A stretch of 64,000 nucleotides of DNA. Origin: Platerodrilus igneus (taxonomy: Eukaryota > Arthropoda > Insecta > Coleoptera > Lycidae). The first letter of the stretch is position 1; each line of letters starts with the position of its first letter. The DNA is taken from NCBI GenBank assembly GCA_036346225.1, contig JARFIW010000905.1:1563501-1627500 (forward strand), read 5' to 3'. Shown in pieces: positions 1 to 10,090 of the stretch. The position numbers were made by a program, and so were the translations under genes. The notes beneath the pieces were generated by a model, which was given only the letters and a program-made list of their open reading frames with translations, did not search any database and had not been told where the DNA came from.

Positions 1-3000
1 ATAGGCCCTTGCGTGAAATATCACTTGGGGTCCCTTTAGTGGCGGGGGCTCACTGCGGTTGCTGGTACTGCGGGTACACCTAGTTACGTCGCTGGGTCCG
101 ACATACCACAAATTGGGCTCATTAGTCTAAAATTCGATGTCATAGTTCATCATTCGTCATTCACCCTTTTCCAATGCTGAAAAAATACTTCAAGAGTATA
201 ATTATGATTTAACGAAAACAGCAAACTGGAGGGCGCGGTAGCGAAAAACCAAAGATACGCGGAATGTTAAGAGCAATGTCTTGGGCGGGAGGACGATTTA
301 GTTAAAAGACATATATACAAATATAAAATTGATAAATCAGACTTTTATGTCCTTTTTCAATTTCGTAAATGCTCCCACCTATTCCAGAATTTTGTGATGT
401 GCAGCTTTGTAATACATTTGCTAAGCTGTGTAGATGTGAATGAAGGTGTAGACAAGGTATTAATAACGACAAAGTATTGACGATTAATAATTAACTAGGT
501 TGCAGATTATAACTTGTAAATATCGTATTATATTTTCAAGTTCTAATGTAGTGGCTTGTTAGAGATTTATCTGAGTATTACTTGTGAAATGCGTACATAC
601 AAAACCTATTGATATCTAGTAAGATTCACAGAAAGAGTGTACGAAGTTAAGTTATTGATGTTAACTGAATAAATTATTAAAGCTTTTAGTTTACTCATTT
701 ATTATATTAGAGATATGATAAGGGATGGTCGCAGAGAATGAGTTATTAGTTTAAGATTTCATTCTTGTTTACAAATATCTTATAACGTTACTACTACTGT
801 AAAACTGTAAAATACGCGATTAATAGTATTGGGATTAGACATGGTAACTATAAAGTTGACAAACGTTTAACCAAGAGAGAGCGCAAGGTTTAATGAGATG
901 ATTTAAGTGTAAATGTATACGAACGTCAAAAACGGTGGGAACATAACTGAATGCGACCTCTATCGTTGCTACTTCTACTTTTAGAATGTAGTCGTGAATA
1001 TTTCAAAAAAAAAACGAAAATTATAAGTTTACTAGGCTCAATATATTTAAGTGAACTTGAATGTTGCAGAATTTTTATAATACATCGAAATTTATAATCA
1101 TAATTGTGCTGTATCTTCTTGTGGTTAATGCATGTAAAAATGTATTTTTAATTCATGCACTAACCACCAGACAGAAAACCTTTTCTATTTAGTTTCAGTT
1201 TTAAGATACTCGTAAATCAATAAAGCGGGATTTATGAGGCGACCTCTGTGTTTGACCAACATTATTAAGTACTTTTACTAGTAATTTACAGATTTCTATT
1301 AAAATGAACTGTAATAGTTTAATCCAAAACCAAAACTACATTTAAATCTTTCTTACTAAAAAAGTTTTCCAATACCTCTACAACAGAATTTATATTTGTA
1401 AGGATTCGTAACTTTATAACATATTCTTTAACAAAACAAGCATGCAATGGCTTAAAGCATTGTTTTGAAAATAAAAATGTATTTGCTTGAAACGTTTTCA
1501 TATTCCTACGTCAGTATGGTTACTGTCTAAAAGAGGGTCCACCCTTCAAGTAATCAGTACAGTGATTTAAAAAACAGTGGCGTCAATAGGATATAAATCG
1601 CACCCATGGGCCATGTTGAGGCTAAATATGAATAGTTCTCTATACCCATAGTGCTATTATAATTTTTTAATTTATATATTCCTTGGTTCTAAATGAATAA
1701 AATATCACCACCACTTGTATAAAATATTTTATACATCATGGTATTAATTGATCACTATTTATAGATGTCTTAATTAAGTAATTACAATAAAAATTTATAG
1801 AAATTTGCTACCTGCTTTGCATTTAATTTATATACTCCTATTACTTTAGTACTAGAAAAATTTCATCAAAGCACTTTTAGGAAATGGTTTATATTTCCTA
1901 GTATTAATTGCTAAAAGTAAAATAATACACACAAGGTTCTTCAACACAAATTTATTAAACAAGTGTGCTACGTACCTAGACGTAGCCGAAAGAAAAGTAA
2001 ATACCAGGCTAACTACCAATCTCAGAGAGTGGGGGGATTCGCCTAAATACCAAAAAAACAAAAAAAGCACGTCGCCCATGATTATCTATTAACAATATAA
2101 ATTAATTAAAATTTCTTGGTTCACATGGACAAAGAAAAGTATTAAATTTAAGTTATACTATAAAGAACAAATTTTATAATGGATCCACAAAGAGCGCATT
2201 TCGTAGCTAACATGTAATAAAACTCATTGGAGAAAAGCATTGCTTAGATTTTCTCAATAGCAAGTGTGTTAAATTAAAGTATTAAATGTACACCGCGTTG
2301 TAGTAACAATTAAAGAAATATAACCAGAAGCACTAGCGTAGCTAGCTTTTAAACATGTATGGTGAACTGGTTTCACAACATCAACCTCTGATAAATAATA
2401 ATCCTCGATGTGCATAAAAGAAAGCGAGTCACATACCTCTATGCGCCGGGATGCTTATCTTACAAGTCGTCGGGGGCAAATCAGCACAGCAACGCCGCGG
2501 TAGTCAGGATCCATGCGCCCTGTCACCGTAACTGCAACAGCGGTCTACAGACAAAAGCAGTTTGTCTAGGTCAACAAACAGTTGGCCTACATAAAGAAAA
2601 AATCCATTTGGCCTCCACCTAAAAACAATACACGCAAGATACCCCCTACTTGTCTAACAAAAAAACGTGCATCGTTTTTGAAGTACTGAGACGAGTAGTG
2701 TAGAAAATATTTCAACGCACAAACTGCAGAATCAAATTAAAAATGGGTTCAAATAACGAGTTCGAACTGCCATCCTCGCGTTATTAAAGCGCGATTAACA
2801 AACTGGAAAACACGCTATCGAATATTAGTAGGATCTATTATTTCGACAGGTCTTTAAATGGGAAACACAAGAGAAAGCAATTATCCGTTATCGGAATGTT
2901 TAACAAATTAACGGATACCTAAAACAAGGTATTGTCTATTTAATTTGTCGAATAAATTTTCATTCTAGAATGAATAGATTTGAAAGAAATGTTATGATTG

Positions 3001-3097
3001 CGCGTACTATTGAAACGAGGTAAAAATACAGGATGAGGTTTTGAATAGAAACAGAATCTAAGTGAATAAAAAATAAATTACCACAAAAAAGGACGTA
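1..3097. other. AT-rich intergenic DNA, no gene recognised
   Basis: No convincing reading frame is present on either strand. The first 120 bases and 2410-2622 are richer in GC than the rest. The latter is open for 70 codons on + but has no recognisable motif. The only structure noted is a short hairpin at 1121-1167, listed separately. Confidence 0.6.
1121..1167. repeat. 14-bp inverted repeat (hairpin)
   Basis: Arms 1121-1134 (gtggttaatgcatg) and 1154-1167 (catgcactaaccac) are complementary at 13 of 14 positions around a 19-base AT-rich loop. It may be a small foldback remnant. No function is implied. Confidence 0.6.
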
Positions 3098-3965
3098 TTG
3101 GAATCTATTGTCGAGAATAAACGTTACAAATCCCCCCCAGCACAATTAACAGGTCGGTGTAAAAAAAGCCAAAATCCGGGAATGGGCAGGACACAAAAAC
3201 AAACCCCTAAAACAAAACGAAAAAGAAAGAAAATTTGCTTCAAACTAAAAGAACATTCGTTACGGAAACCGAAAAACACAGAAAAAGAAAAAAGAAACCC
3301 CCAAAATAACAAGACCGACCACAACAGATTTCGGATAGAAAAGAAAACAAAAACAGACAAAATCCAACTCGAAGAGCCAATAATAGAAAGAGAAAAAGAT
3401 AAAAAAAGAAGGAAGGAAGTGAAGACGGGTAATAAGCAATCAAGGAGGACTAAGGTGGAACGGCCTCAGCACTGCGGAGTCATCAAACGACGGATGTTTC
3501 TCAAAAGAAACAGTAAGATTATCAACCTCAAGAAAAGAAAAGGAAAGAGGAAGAAAACCAACAGTGCAAACCAAAACAAGACTCAAAGATCAAGCCTCAA
3601 GTAAACAAAAGGACAACCAGGGAAAACGAGAAGAAAAGAGCAAGAGCGCTGGTAAAAGGAAACGATGTACTATTAACTGTGGTAACCAAAACCGAAAAGC
3701 CAAAGAAAAGAAATGCTAACTAGTCCTAGAGTCGACTAAGTCGTGGTTTCCGAAGAAAGAAAAACGGAGTAAAAAACACCTACCACAGGAGCGGATGGAC
3801 AAAACACAATCGGACTAGGGACCGACAGCAAAGAAGACCAGCAATAGGAAAAGGAGATGAATGTGGAACGAAAGGAACGAGAAAAAACAAGAAAAAACCA
3901 AAAAGAACAACTCCAAGCACCAAGTACAAAACCAAAAAATACTAAGAATCGTACAAAAGAAAATA
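3098..3965. other. T-depleted, A/purine-rich tract
   Basis: For about 870 bases the + strand is very rich in A with G and C but nearly lacks T, so the - strand is pyrimidine-rich. It lies just beyond the CA microsatellite that ends the boxes at 4203-4528. Long open frames here (for example 3098-3604, rich in Lys, Arg and Asn) follow from the skew, because stop codons need T, and are not taken as genes. It could be untranslated sequence of an old retroelement or a decayed simple repeat. Confidence 0.6.
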
Positions 3966-3984
3966 AAACAGAATCCCAATGTAG

Positions 3985-4057
3985 TTATGTATGAGTAGGT
4001 GTGTGCGTTTGCGTGCGTGTGTGTATATGTGTGTGTTTGTGTGTGTGTGTGTGTAAG

Positions 4058-4093
<36 letters not shown>

Positions 4094-4200
4094 GTGTTGT
4101 GCGTGTATAAATTGTGGATGTGTGTGTGTGTGTAAAAAGTGTGTGTGTATGTGTTATGCGTGTATAAAGTGTGCGTGTGTGTATGTGTTGTGTTGAACCG
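3985..4200. repeat. Composite (TG)n microsatellite
   Basis: Runs of TG/GTGTGT are interrupted by a recurring segment, cgtgtataaa followed by ttgtg or gtgtg, seen near 4101, 4156 and again near 4376. On the - strand this is a CA-rich tail directly downstream of the box at 4203-4314. Frames through it are low-complexity His/Thr or Val/Cys and are not coding. Confidence 0.85.
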
Positions 4201-4202
4201 TT

Positions 4203-4314
4203 GTAGTCGCCTCTTACGACAGACAGGTCGTAGCATGGGGCTATTCTATTCCCGGACCCACACGGGTTTAAGGAGTACAAGGAAAAAACGAAAAAAAGGA
4301 GAACCAAGTAGAAC
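4203..4314 (-). repeat. Tail box copy B (112 bp) with stem-loops
   Basis: This box and the one at 4417-4528 form a tandem pair 214 bp apart. Each holds a compact stem (tacgac ... gtcgta around a 6-base loop) and a second small stem in cccggacccacacggg. On the - strand each box is followed by a CA-rich tail. This resembles the 3' end of a non-LTR retroelement or SINE with a microsatellite tail. I recall similar boxes in arthropod repeats but cannot name a family. Confidence 0.6.
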
Positions 4315-4416
4315 TGTGTGTTTATGGAGTATGTGGGTGTATGTGTGTGTGTATGAAGTGTGTGGGTATGTATTAGACGTGTATAAAGTGTGAGTGTGTG
4401 TATGTGTTGGACAGCT
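4315..4416. repeat. TG-rich microsatellite between the two boxes
   Basis: It is a shorter version of the simple repeat at 3985-4200, with the same cgtgtataaagtgtg segment. On the - strand it is the tail of the upstream box (4417-4528), so box plus tail is the unit that was duplicated. Confidence 0.75.
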
Positions 4417-4528
4417 GTAGTCGCCTCCTACGACAGGCAGGTCGTACCATAGTACTATTTTATTCCCGGACCCACACGGGTTCAAGGAGTACAAGGAGGA
4501 AACAAAAGAGAGGAGAACCAAGTAGAAT
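4417..4528 (-). repeat. Tail box copy A (112 bp) with stem-loops
   Basis: It matches 4203-4314 over its whole length with scattered substitutions, including the tacgac/gtcgta stem. Its - strand 5' edge abuts the 625-bp repeat at 4527-5151. The second genomic copy of that repeat (12937-13562) has no box beside it, so box and 625-bp repeat are separable units. Confidence 0.6.
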
Positions 4529-5151
4529 CTTCTAGGAGTGTGGTCGGTCAGTATCGTATCGTGCTTATCTTTACCTATGTAGACATCCTGCTTGCTTATC
4601 TTTTGTTTGTCGACCTTTACCTGGTTTTTCCCGTCATTTCCTGCATAGGTAGGTAACAACTTGAGCCGTAGGAACCGTACTGCACGACCCTGAATGACGA
4701 CCTCATGACTGCCGTAGCTGGCCGGAGCTGGTCCAAACGCTTTTGTAGAGCGTCGGCATATCCTCTCTTATTCCTCCGGGACGGAGCCCTGATGGATTTC
4801 AATAGAGGCCTACCGTAGCGCAACTTCGTGCGAATGCCGAATTTCTGATGTAAGTAATCCATTATCTAATTGTTCGCTTTTATCATTGTTTTAAAATTAT
4901 GTAAATTTCCGATTATTACGCAATATAATTTGTGCCTTGGTGACGTCATTGGTAGTGGCCACGCGGAATCTGTAATAAGGTTACGCTGCCCTCCGCGAGT
5001 GGCGTCGCCGCTTTACTCATTGCGCTTGCGCGATGTATTTATGAACTCTTAAACTGTATTACCGACTTTGTAACTGTATTTATCGACGTACTTCGTAAAC
5101 TGTATTATCGACTTTTAAATTGTAAGAACTATCACCAATTAAATTGTAATA
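4527..5151 (-). repeat. 625-bp dispersed repeat, copy 1
   Basis: It is nearly identical to 12937-13562 in the same orientation, with only scattered differences; both ends are sharp. It contains a perfect CRE palindrome tgacgtca at 4941-4948 and a CG-rich stretch around 5000-5035 (tgcgcttgcgcgatg) that looks like regulatory sequence. No target-site duplication or TG...CA ends are evident. A solo LTR, a non-autonomous DNA element or a promoter/UTR module of a larger element are all possible. Short open frames within it are conserved only because the copies are young. Confidence 0.85.
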
Positions 5152-6553
5152 AAATGGCGCTCTTATTAACGTGCGAGGTTAGGAACCTGTGAATTTTCCT
5201 TTGTTTTTTTTATAAACATTCAATGTATTATCAATGTTATTTAAAAAAGCTTTTTCACTAAAAATGAATTAATTAATATCTGTAACATTTAAACTTATAC
5301 GTGTTTTGGAACACGCATTCTTTTAGATGTCAAAAATTAGTTGCCTTGCCAAATAAAGGTGAATACCGCCATTTTGATTATATATAACAGTTGTTTATAA
5401 AATGTGTTTTTAATATAATGTTTTTCTAAATTTAGAATGTGCGATCTGTTTGTTAACTTCAATTATGTTGTTGTGAGTGATTGGTTTATTTTTGAATTCA
5501 TATATGAACTTTAGGAAACATAAATTATCTAACCCTACGTTTATGCAAGTAAGTATATAAAATAAATAGGCATTTCCCTGTTTGATTTAGATATCCGAGT
5601 TATCTTTACAAGAAACCTTATGTTTAAAAAAAACGTTTAATGTAGTGAATATCTTTTGAATATCTTTTGAACATGCTTGATTACAGTTTTTATTTTATTT
5701 CTTAAATAACATATTACCTATGTGTTTTTCTAATTTGGAGTGCCTTTTTCTAGTTTATCAATGATATATCCCTTTATTAAATATTAACCTTGCCTCATAT
5801 AGTTTAAAAGTTGTTTCCTTGAATGTTTAAACAGTATAACCTATAAATGCGTTTTATAGAGGTTCTTGCTTTATATATAGTAACGAAATTACCTAATCAT
5901 ATCTTTACCTACCAAAATGTTGTAATAAACTGCATCTCTTTATATCTGCTCCTTTGAATACTAAAATAAAGAAATTTCCGTTAACGTTTATTATTTAAAC
6001 TCATTTACGATACTTGTTGATAACTTCTGCAATGTTGAAAGAACATGCCAATAATTTGGAATACCTTTTGTATAGGTATCGTGGAATTTTTCTTTCATGT
6101 TGCGAGTTTGATTTTGTCTTGATTGCATATTTTTTTTTAGTTATTGATATTTCAACGTACCTTAACATCCGTTAAGCGAGGTTTACTGTCGTATTTGGTC
6201 GTATAGCTCTGTAAGTCTAGAACGAGACCCAAGGGCCAGTCGTAGAGCATTATAAGTCTAGACGAGAATTCGGTTGGTAAGTTTGTCGCTTTGCAATTTG
6301 TAAATCATTTTTTTATTAATGATGTTGAAATTTTTCCTCATTGGTTTGGGTAGAACTCAAATGAGAGCTTCCCATCCCAGTAAATATATGCTTTATAAAA
6401 TATCTTTTTGTTTTTCAACAATTTTATTCTTGAATCGAGTTTTAATTACTTTTATCTCTCCACATATCGATTTAAACTTCATTAAATGCCTTAAAATTGT
6501 CTTTAAAATCGTTTAACCCTACGTATATCTAAGAGCTGTTCACGTTTACTTCT
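5152..6553. other. AT-rich intergenic DNA, no gene recognised
   Basis: No coding signal is seen. Around 6195-6275 a ~43-bp segment (containing gtcgta then taagtctaga) occurs twice in tandem with small changes. The 65-codon open frame at 6319-6516 has no recognisable motif. Confidence 0.55.
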
Positions 6554-7990
6554 TTGACAATCTACCTAATGTTCTTAGCTTTCACTTGGCTTAATAACTT
6601 AAAACAACCCGCAGGTCGTTTGGCAAGATGGAACTTGCGTATCTCTCAATTCACTTTTGATGTTAGGCATAGGCCTGGCAAATTAAATATCGTACCTGAT
6701 GCCTTATCTCGTGATGTTGTTTTTCTTAAACTTCCAAATTTAATTCTTGATACCTGGTACCTCAATATGATTAAGAAAGTTTCCGATAATCCCGACAAAT
6801 TCCCTACCTTTCGTGTAACTAATAATAGACTATATAAATTTGTATCTTCTTCCCCACATAAAATATCGAATATTCCTGAATGGAAACTTGTCGTGTCTAC
6901 TGCTAACCGCAGTGAGGTGCTCAAATTATGTCACGATGATCCCATAGCTGTACACCTTGGTGTTACAAAAGCTCTTGCTAAATATCTGAACTATATTACT
7001 GGCCCACACTTAAGCAATCTGTTTGTCGCTATATTAAGAACTGTAAAATTTGTGGTTCTCATAAGAGTTCGCAAGACGCTCGCCCTGGTTTAATGGGTAA
7101 CTTTAAACGTGTATCTTACCCCTTTCAATTAATTTCGCTTGACTTATTAGGACCTCTCCCCCAATCGAAAAGAGGTAGCCAATATCTTTTAGTTGTCACC
7201 GATTGGTTTTCTAAATTTGTTATGGTGCAACCCTTACGTAAAGCTACATCCGCAGCTATAATTAAATTCCTAGAACAAAATGTCTTTCTTATCTTTGGTG
7301 TCCCTCAGATTATCCTTTGTGACAATGGGGCACAATTTATCTCTAAAGATTTTCAGAATTTCGTTAAAAGTTACAAAGTACAAAAAATTTGGTTTAACGC
7401 AAAATACCATCACCAAGTAAACCCTACCGAAAGAGTAAATCGAGTCTTAATTACAGCTATTTCTTCCTATATTGATTCAGACCATATTACATGGAATGAT
7501 CATATTTTTAAAATTGCTCAAGCTTTGCGTACATCTAAACACGAAGCAACCCAATTCACTCCGTGATTTCTTGTTTTTGGAAGATATACCCCAATCGATG
7601 GGAGTTACTATGGTTTAGTGCCTGACGATATTAACGTAATTGAATTTGACGATAAAGTACGTTGGGACAAAGACCAACAGTCATTACCTTCTATCTTTAA
7701 CGATGTTAGAAAAAATTTGTTAAAAGCTTACGAAAAGAGTAAGGACCATTATAATCTACGCAAACGAAATATTTCCTTCGCCTTGGGCGAACAAGTTTGG
7801 AAAAAGAATTGTCTTATCGGATGCATCTAAGAAATTCTCTTCAAAATTAGCCCCTAAATTCATTCTTTGTAAAGTCACTCGTGTTATTAGTCCCCTCATC
7901 TACGAACTTCAGGATGCTGAAGGAAAACGCCAAGGCAGGTGGCATATTAAAGACCTTAAGCCATTCTCTGCTGACCCAAATGCTAGTTAA
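6554..7990 (+). pseudogene. Ty3/Gypsy pol fragment: RNase H end plus integrase
   Basis: This is the 3' third of a Gypsy pol. It starts in the end of RNase H (LARWNLRISQF, then HRPGKLNIVPDALSR), passes through the H2C2 zinc module (HDDPIAVH ... CKIC) and the integrase core with all three acidic residues (D in SLDLLGPL, D in CDNGAQF, E in NPTERV; the last two at D-x35-E spacing), and ends in a GPY/F-like tail (KFILCKVTRV ... GRWHIKDLKPF). It is broken by a frameshift near 6992 inside the zinc module, an in-frame TGA at 7564-7566, and a frameshift near 7812. RT and protease are missing 5', so it is a truncated, inactive copy. The stop at 7988-7990 is the natural pol end by alignment of the frame. 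Confidence 0.9.
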
Positions 7991-9649
7991 GTTTTTCACG
8001 TTCCATTCCCCTTACAATTTACCTAATATTTTTTGTTCTCACCATCAATTAGTTAACTTTAATTACTTATTCCCTCTCTCATACAGTATATAACCTCTTA
8101 CACGTTTAACTTTACTTCCCTTAAATTAGCTATCTTTTTCTTTTGGTTGACTTTTCCTTGACCATACCGTTAGATATATATCACTTCATTCTCTACACCT
8201 CCCAATATAACTCTGTTGTTTCATTTAATTAATCTTCGAACTTTTCCTACAGCATATTATTTGGTTTTTAGTATTTTCCTTACGTCATTTAATTTTGTGT
8301 GGTAATTGTCGTAACTTTGGTTGCAATAACTCATTGAATTTTTATGATTGGTTTTAGCTGATGTTAGAGTGAATGCTTTCTTCCTTGGACTCACCTAGGA
8401 GACGCGGCCTATGCCATTGTAAGAAATAGTTCATATTCGCAGTTGCAAAAAACTAGGATTATCTATTCCATGTGTTTTTCCTCTGAATTATTCCAGTCGC
8501 CCACATTATGCTACATCATTATTTCTTTCCTTTTCTACTAAATCAACATAACTTATAAACATTTTTTTTTCATTGTTTTTTGTTGAACTTTGTGGTGAGG
8601 TGCTATTGCTCTTTATTGTTACTTTATTAAACTCTCGGTTGTTTTAGCATATTGGGACAGTGTATCGGTATTTAACTGCTTATAATTGGGCATTTTTTTG
8701 TGCGTTTAGGGTGCTACCGTTTTAAAAAACTACCTTAAAACAGTTTGTTTTTTTGTGTTTGTATCTGTAATGATACTTTTAAGTTGTTGTGTCAACTTTT
8801 GTCTGATTTTCTTATCGTAGTCGATGCACTCGTTAGGGAAATGATCATACTAGTTCTCTTGGGAGCCTAGTGAATTTCAACTTATGTTATACCTTATCTT
8901 GTCGGATTAATATCGCAGGTGGTCCTTCAGACTGCGCTGTGTTTAACAGGGACAACTCTCTACCTTCTCTCGGACGCTTGTCCAAAAACTATACTTTTTC
9001 TTATCCCGCTGTTTCCGCTATGCCTTATTCTTCTTTTGGTGGACCTGTTCTTGTCCCGGAACACCCGTCTGCCACATAAGAGTGATGTTCCCTCACTCCG
9101 AGCTACTAGTCACATTGGCTGGTTGAGTAGCGCTTTGCTATCCACCTTTTTCTCAGTCTCTTTTGCTCAATGCGAGCCCTTCCTCTACTTTCTTCTACCT
9201 GGAAATGCCTCTAATGCATTCCAAAAAAACCAACCTCCTTCTTTTTACCGTTCCTATTTCTACTGCCTTTTAATTTCGGTTAGTCACCGTGTGGTTGCGC
9301 GGGAGGTTTTCACAGACACCTGGACCTCGTCTCTGCGAATCTTTCGTGGGGTCATGCGGTGCCGCTGTCAGCGCATGGGCCCTGGCAGTGAAGGTATGTA
9401 TGAGTGTGTGAATGTGTGAGTGAATGAGTTTATATCTTCAAATCGATATATCGTGTGGGTATCGGGTGAGCGTATCACCGATATCGATCAACGCCGGGTG
9501 CAGGGATGCACCCAAATGCCTTTGCCGGTCCCCCGTGCCGTTTATTGCAAACGGACCTGCTTCACAGGTTTCTCTTTTTAGAGGGCACGAGTCAATCTCC
9601 ATTTAAACGGCTCTACTGGAGCCACTCTATCTTTACCTTATTCATTGTC
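7991..9649. other. Sequence downstream of the Gypsy fragment; possible 3' LTR
   Basis: No gene is recognised. The position right after pol is where a 3' LTR would lie, but no second copy is present here to define it. A 166-codon open frame at 8919-9419 has no ATG start, no motif and biased hydrophobic content. 9280-9600 is less AT-rich than its surroundings. Confidence 0.4.
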
Positions 9650-10090
9650 TTGGGTAATAACTAGGCCAATACCTTTGTCTTCTTTATTATCTTCGATAAT
9701 ACCCTTAGTTTTAATATCGTTATCTTACCGATTACCTTTAATAATAACTTTAGTTTAGTATCGTTATCTTACCGACTACCGTTAGTAATAATTTTGGTTT
9801 AATTTCTCGTTATCTTACCGACTACCGTTAGTAATAACTTCGAGTTATTTTGCGTTATCTTACCGGTTATCTTTAGTAATAACTTTTGTTTAATATCACG
9901 TTACCTTACCTACTATCTCTAATAATCACTTTAGCTTAATATTGCGTTATCTTATCTAGTATCTCAAATAATAACTAAAGCTTAATACCGTTACCTTATC
10001 CATTACCTTTGAGGATAACAACTTAAGCTTAATATCATTATCTTATCTCTTATCTTTAACAACAATTTGAGATTTTGCCTTATCTTTTTA
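9650..10090. repeat. Minisatellite, ~45-bp unit, about 9 copies
   Basis: Units recur at 9719, 9763, 9809, 9854, 9900, 9946, 9990 and 10038 (spacing 44-48). Each is built on gttatcttaccgactacc followed by a taataacttt-type half. The copies are diverged, most strongly at both ends of the array. Confidence 0.85.

Noticed and set aside
3098..3604. 168-codon Lys/Arg-rich open frame on +
   Set aside because: It follows from the lack of T in this tract; composition is low-complexity and no domain is visible.
3942..4307. Long His/Thr frames on - and Val/Cys frames on +
   Set aside because: They are translations of the CA/TG microsatellite and the tail boxes.
4870..5052. 60-codon frame repeated at 13281-13463
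   Set aside because: Kept only because the two copies of the 625-bp repeat are nearly identical; no sign of a protein.
8919..9419. 166-codon open frame on +
   Set aside because: It has no ATG start, no motif and a strongly hydrophobic, biased composition next to a decayed retroelement.
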